Assembly (NCBI GenBank): GCA_963575745.1 | Contig: CAUYUJ010004002.1 | Span: 301,663 to 365,662, forward strand | Origin: Prorocentrum cordatum | Lineage: Eukaryota > Sar > Dinophyceae > Prorocentrales > Prorocentraceae | Length of the DNA stretch: 64,000 nucleotides | Reading direction: 5' to 3' | Shown here: in pieces, positions 61,460 through 64,000 of the stretch | Layout of the letters: the number at the start of each line of letters is the position of its first letter | Numbering within the stretch: the first letter of the stretch is position 1 | The notes under the pieces: generated by a model | Databases searched by the model: none | Seen by the model: only the letters and a program-made list of their open reading frames with translations | Told to the model about the DNA's origin: nothing | Program-made: the position numbers and the translations under genes

Positions 61460-62060
61460 AGAGGCGGGGGGGAGGACGGAGGGGAGGAAAAACGTTCCTG
61501 CTGAGCGTCGTGCAGCCACTCGCCACCGAGGCGGCCTTCTCCCAGGGCCGGGCCCGGTGGGACGACGTGCGCGGAGGGGGGCGGGGAAGAGACAAACAGA
61601 GGAGGCGAAATGCAGAAGGGTTCGCCAGAGCTCCGCCTCCAACAGGCAAGCGCGGGAGGACGAGAAGGGAGGGGAGTGCGGGATATTCGTAGGCGTGGCC
61701 CTGAGCCACCCCATGCCGTCACGATATCGGCGACGCGGCGGGGACAACACTCACATGCTGTACAATGTACGACCGTGTCGTGTCGCTGTTGGTTCCGTTT
61801 GTGCGGGCCCCCCCTCGGGCTTCCAAACACTCAACAGCCGGAGCAACGCACCCTATACATCTGCAGGGTGGGAAATGGACGCATGGCGCGGTATAGAAAA
61901 AACAGCATTAAGGCAGAATGTCGTGACATGTTCGTTGCGCTTTGAATTGAACACGCAACGAATCTGTCACGAAAGTCGGCGTCGAGAGGCAGCAGGTTGG
62001 GTTCCACTAAAATGTTAACGCAGCCCCGTCCAGACGACTTGCTGGCAGAGATGGCCAAGA
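61460..62060. repeat. Dispersed repeat, copy 2 of the 26.6-27.7 kb element
   Basis: Shares GGTGGGACGACGTGCGCGGA, CCAGAGCTCCGCCTCCA, ACAACACTCACATGCTGTAC and GTGCGGGCCCCCCCTCGGGC in the same order and direction. Confidence 0.65.
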
Positions 62061-62099
62061 ACACGGGGGCCAACCATATCACCTACACGACCACAAGCT

Positions 62100-64000
62100 G
62101 ACGTTAATGTTCCGTTCCCTGATTCACGCAACCGGGGGGGAAACGGAGCAGGTGGTGGAGGCAGCCAGAGAATTTGACGGAGTGCGAGGCGGAGTTGCAG
62201 TCTGACGAGCGCCGGCTGTGAAGCCAAGGTGGTGTCGCCACCAGCCGCGACGGCCGCGACAAGCGGGTACGTCGCGTAGTGCTCCACGGAATCCTCCGCG
62301 CCTGCGCAACCGAAACAGCAGTGGGCGCGCCGCTGGATCCGCCGGGCGGTTATCCACCCATTTCACAAGGATCGAACGCAGGCCGACAAGGCCCTCGGGG
62401 GCACCGCGCCCGCAACCGCTGGGTAGGTCGCGAAGGCCCGATCCAGCATTTTTCCGTAGTGGTGCCGCACTGCCATCGAGCTAGCCGCGGGAGAAGGAGC
62501 CCTTGGAGCGGGCCTGCCCGGTCTGGGGCAACCAGCTGCGCACATGTCCGCTGCCGCCTCGCTCTCTGGACGCCCAAATCACTGGAGCCGATGGCTGTCG
62601 CGACGGCGCTGCGCGTCAGCCCGCGCGCGCGGGGGCCACGGCCTGCCGCGTCCAGCTGCAGCAGGAATGCCTTGTCGAACCACAGCCCATGTACCCAGTC
62701 GGGGATGGGACTGCATGGAGAACAAGCGTGTCTGCCGGATTCTCTCTGCTCTTGCCGTGACATCGGACCCGCTCTCGGCCGCGGCCTCCCAATGGCAGAC
62801 CCAAGGCTTCGCAGCCACGGCCACGATGTCCTGGTCGGGGGGACTACCCGGGAAACCGTGTGTTCGGGAGGCCGTGGCGGGCAACGGGGGGGGGGCAAAA
62901 CATGACGGCAGAACTCTTACTTGAAGCTGCGGCCACTCGGACGGCGGCTCGTACAGCGGCGCCAGGGAAGTCAGAGTGGAGAAAGCGTGTAGACTCTGTA
63001 AAAAAACGGTGCTGCGCCACATGCCGCCGCCGGCGCGTCCCCATGCTCCCATGCTCGCGCGCGCTGTAGATACTTGCCACACGCCGAGGCCCATCCCTTG
63101 CTCCCCGCGGGCAGGCCAAAGCAGGAACCCGAGGTGCTCGGCGCAGCGCGCAATTCACAGGCCTCCCGTGGGCGAGCACCGCCAGGCGCGCCGCAGCTGG
63201 GTCTCCCAGGCGGAGCGGTATCCATACCGTTCTGCCCAGATGCAGACGGAGCCCAGACATGGCCGCATGCTCGGCAAATATCGGCCCCACGGCGCGAGCA
63301 GCAGCGGGGCCTTCGGCCAATTACCACCGCCGCGAAGTCCTCTGCGAAGGGCCCGACGGGTCGCACCTGGGAGTGCCCGGGCAAGTCGGCGAAGCAGCGG
63401 GTCCGCGGCAACCGCGAGCAGCAGCAAGAGAGCGGGCAACCTTGGCGAATCCCAGCCGTCACAGGAAAGCCTTCGTGGACCCCGCCGCCGACTGCAAGCT
63501 GGCAGTGGCTGCGGAAATACAAAGATCGCAGATGGCAGAACACCCGCTGAGGGACACCCGATTCCCATAGCACGTCGAACAAAAAATCATGGGAGACACT
63601 CGGGAAGGCCACCGCAAAATCAAAAAAAACCGCGGCCGCGTCCTCCCCGGTGAGCGCCGCGGCTTGCATGGCCTCGTCCATGTCGACGACGTTGGCCAGC
63701 CTCGAAAGACCTCCCACGAAGCCTCGTACAACACGTTGACCGCGAGCGCGCCCAGGCCAGCCTGCGACGGAATGTGAGGCTTGCCGACCAGGGTGGCACG
63801 TGTGGGATAGCGCTCCAAGCATCTGCTGACGGTGCCCATGAAGCCACCTTCCAATGATCGGGGGAATTCCATGGTAACCCCCAGGCAGTCCTCCAGGGCT
63901 TCGGCTAGTATTTGGCGCGATCGCTCCCGACCGATTCTCCCAGCAACAATACGCATAGCGTCTCCCAGCAAAACCAGCCGTCGGAGTGGAACAGCCGTGG
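62100..64000 (-). mobile_element. LINE of the same type as 28-30 kb, truncated by the window end
   Basis: RT blocks FVGGLSRLANVVDMDEAMQA, FFDFAVAFPSVSHDFLFDVL, TAGIRQGCPLS and a degenerate FAEDFAAVVIG (the second Asp context is changed). Then, in a new frame, GPIFAEHAAMSGLRLHLGRT and WIPLRLGDPAAARLA, and farther down IYSAREHGSMGTRRRRHVAQ. Several frameshifts are present. The 5' part lies outside the window. Confidence 0.75.

Overview
This is a window of eukaryotic nuclear DNA, most probably from a core dinoflagellate of the Symbiodinium/Polarella type. The evidence is GC-rich sequence with very sparse coding, small exons separated by introns of up to about 12 kb, introns whose 5' ends read GT, GC or GA while the 3' end is always AG followed by G, decayed non-LTR retrotransposons, a tandem array of an odd recombinase-like gene, and many short inverted-repeat elements. 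No bacterial operons, rRNA or tRNA genes were seen.

Two protein genes can be reconstructed with confidence, both on the minus strand. (1) A DDX3/Ded1-type DEAD-box RNA helicase occupies about 43.91 to 4.34 kb in 11 recognised exons, one of only 42 nt. It covers the end of motif II, then motifs III, IV, V and VI and an RGG/GGY-rich tail. Its N-terminal half (Q motif, motif I, PTREL and the first part of DEAD) was not found. (2) A secreted-type zinc metallopeptidase of the M64 (IgA peptidase-like) family with three N-terminal ShKT domains occupies about 57.47 to 54.59 kb in four exons.

Layout: 0-4.3 kb is the helicase 3' flank with no recognised gene. 4.3-43.9 kb is the helicase, whose large introns carry minisatellites (5.3-7.3, 9.3-11.0, 23.2-26.4 kb), microsatellites (7.4-7.7, 9.9-10.1, 40.3-41.0 kb), an APE-type LINE (12.8-15.5 kb), a second LINE type (28.0-30.0 kb) and many short inverted-repeat elements. 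44-46.6 kb is low-complexity repeat. 46.98-51.81 kb is a tandem array of a 2.17-kb unit with a tyrosine-recombinase-like pseudogene. 51.9-54.3 kb holds dispersed repeat, an AT-rich island and possible orphan exons. 54.6-57.5 kb is the peptidase. 57.5-62 kb is repeats. 62-64 kb is a second copy of the 28-30 kb LINE type, running off the window.

The most interesting signal is in the introns. The four shortest introns (146, 152, 173 and 220 nt), from two unrelated genes, each resemble repeat families with further copies in the window, and two of these families have visible terminal inverted repeats. At nearly every splice junction the first bases of the intron repeat the first bases of the next exon, as a target-site duplication would. 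This looks like intron gain by transposon-like introners, with GA-AG introns as one outcome.
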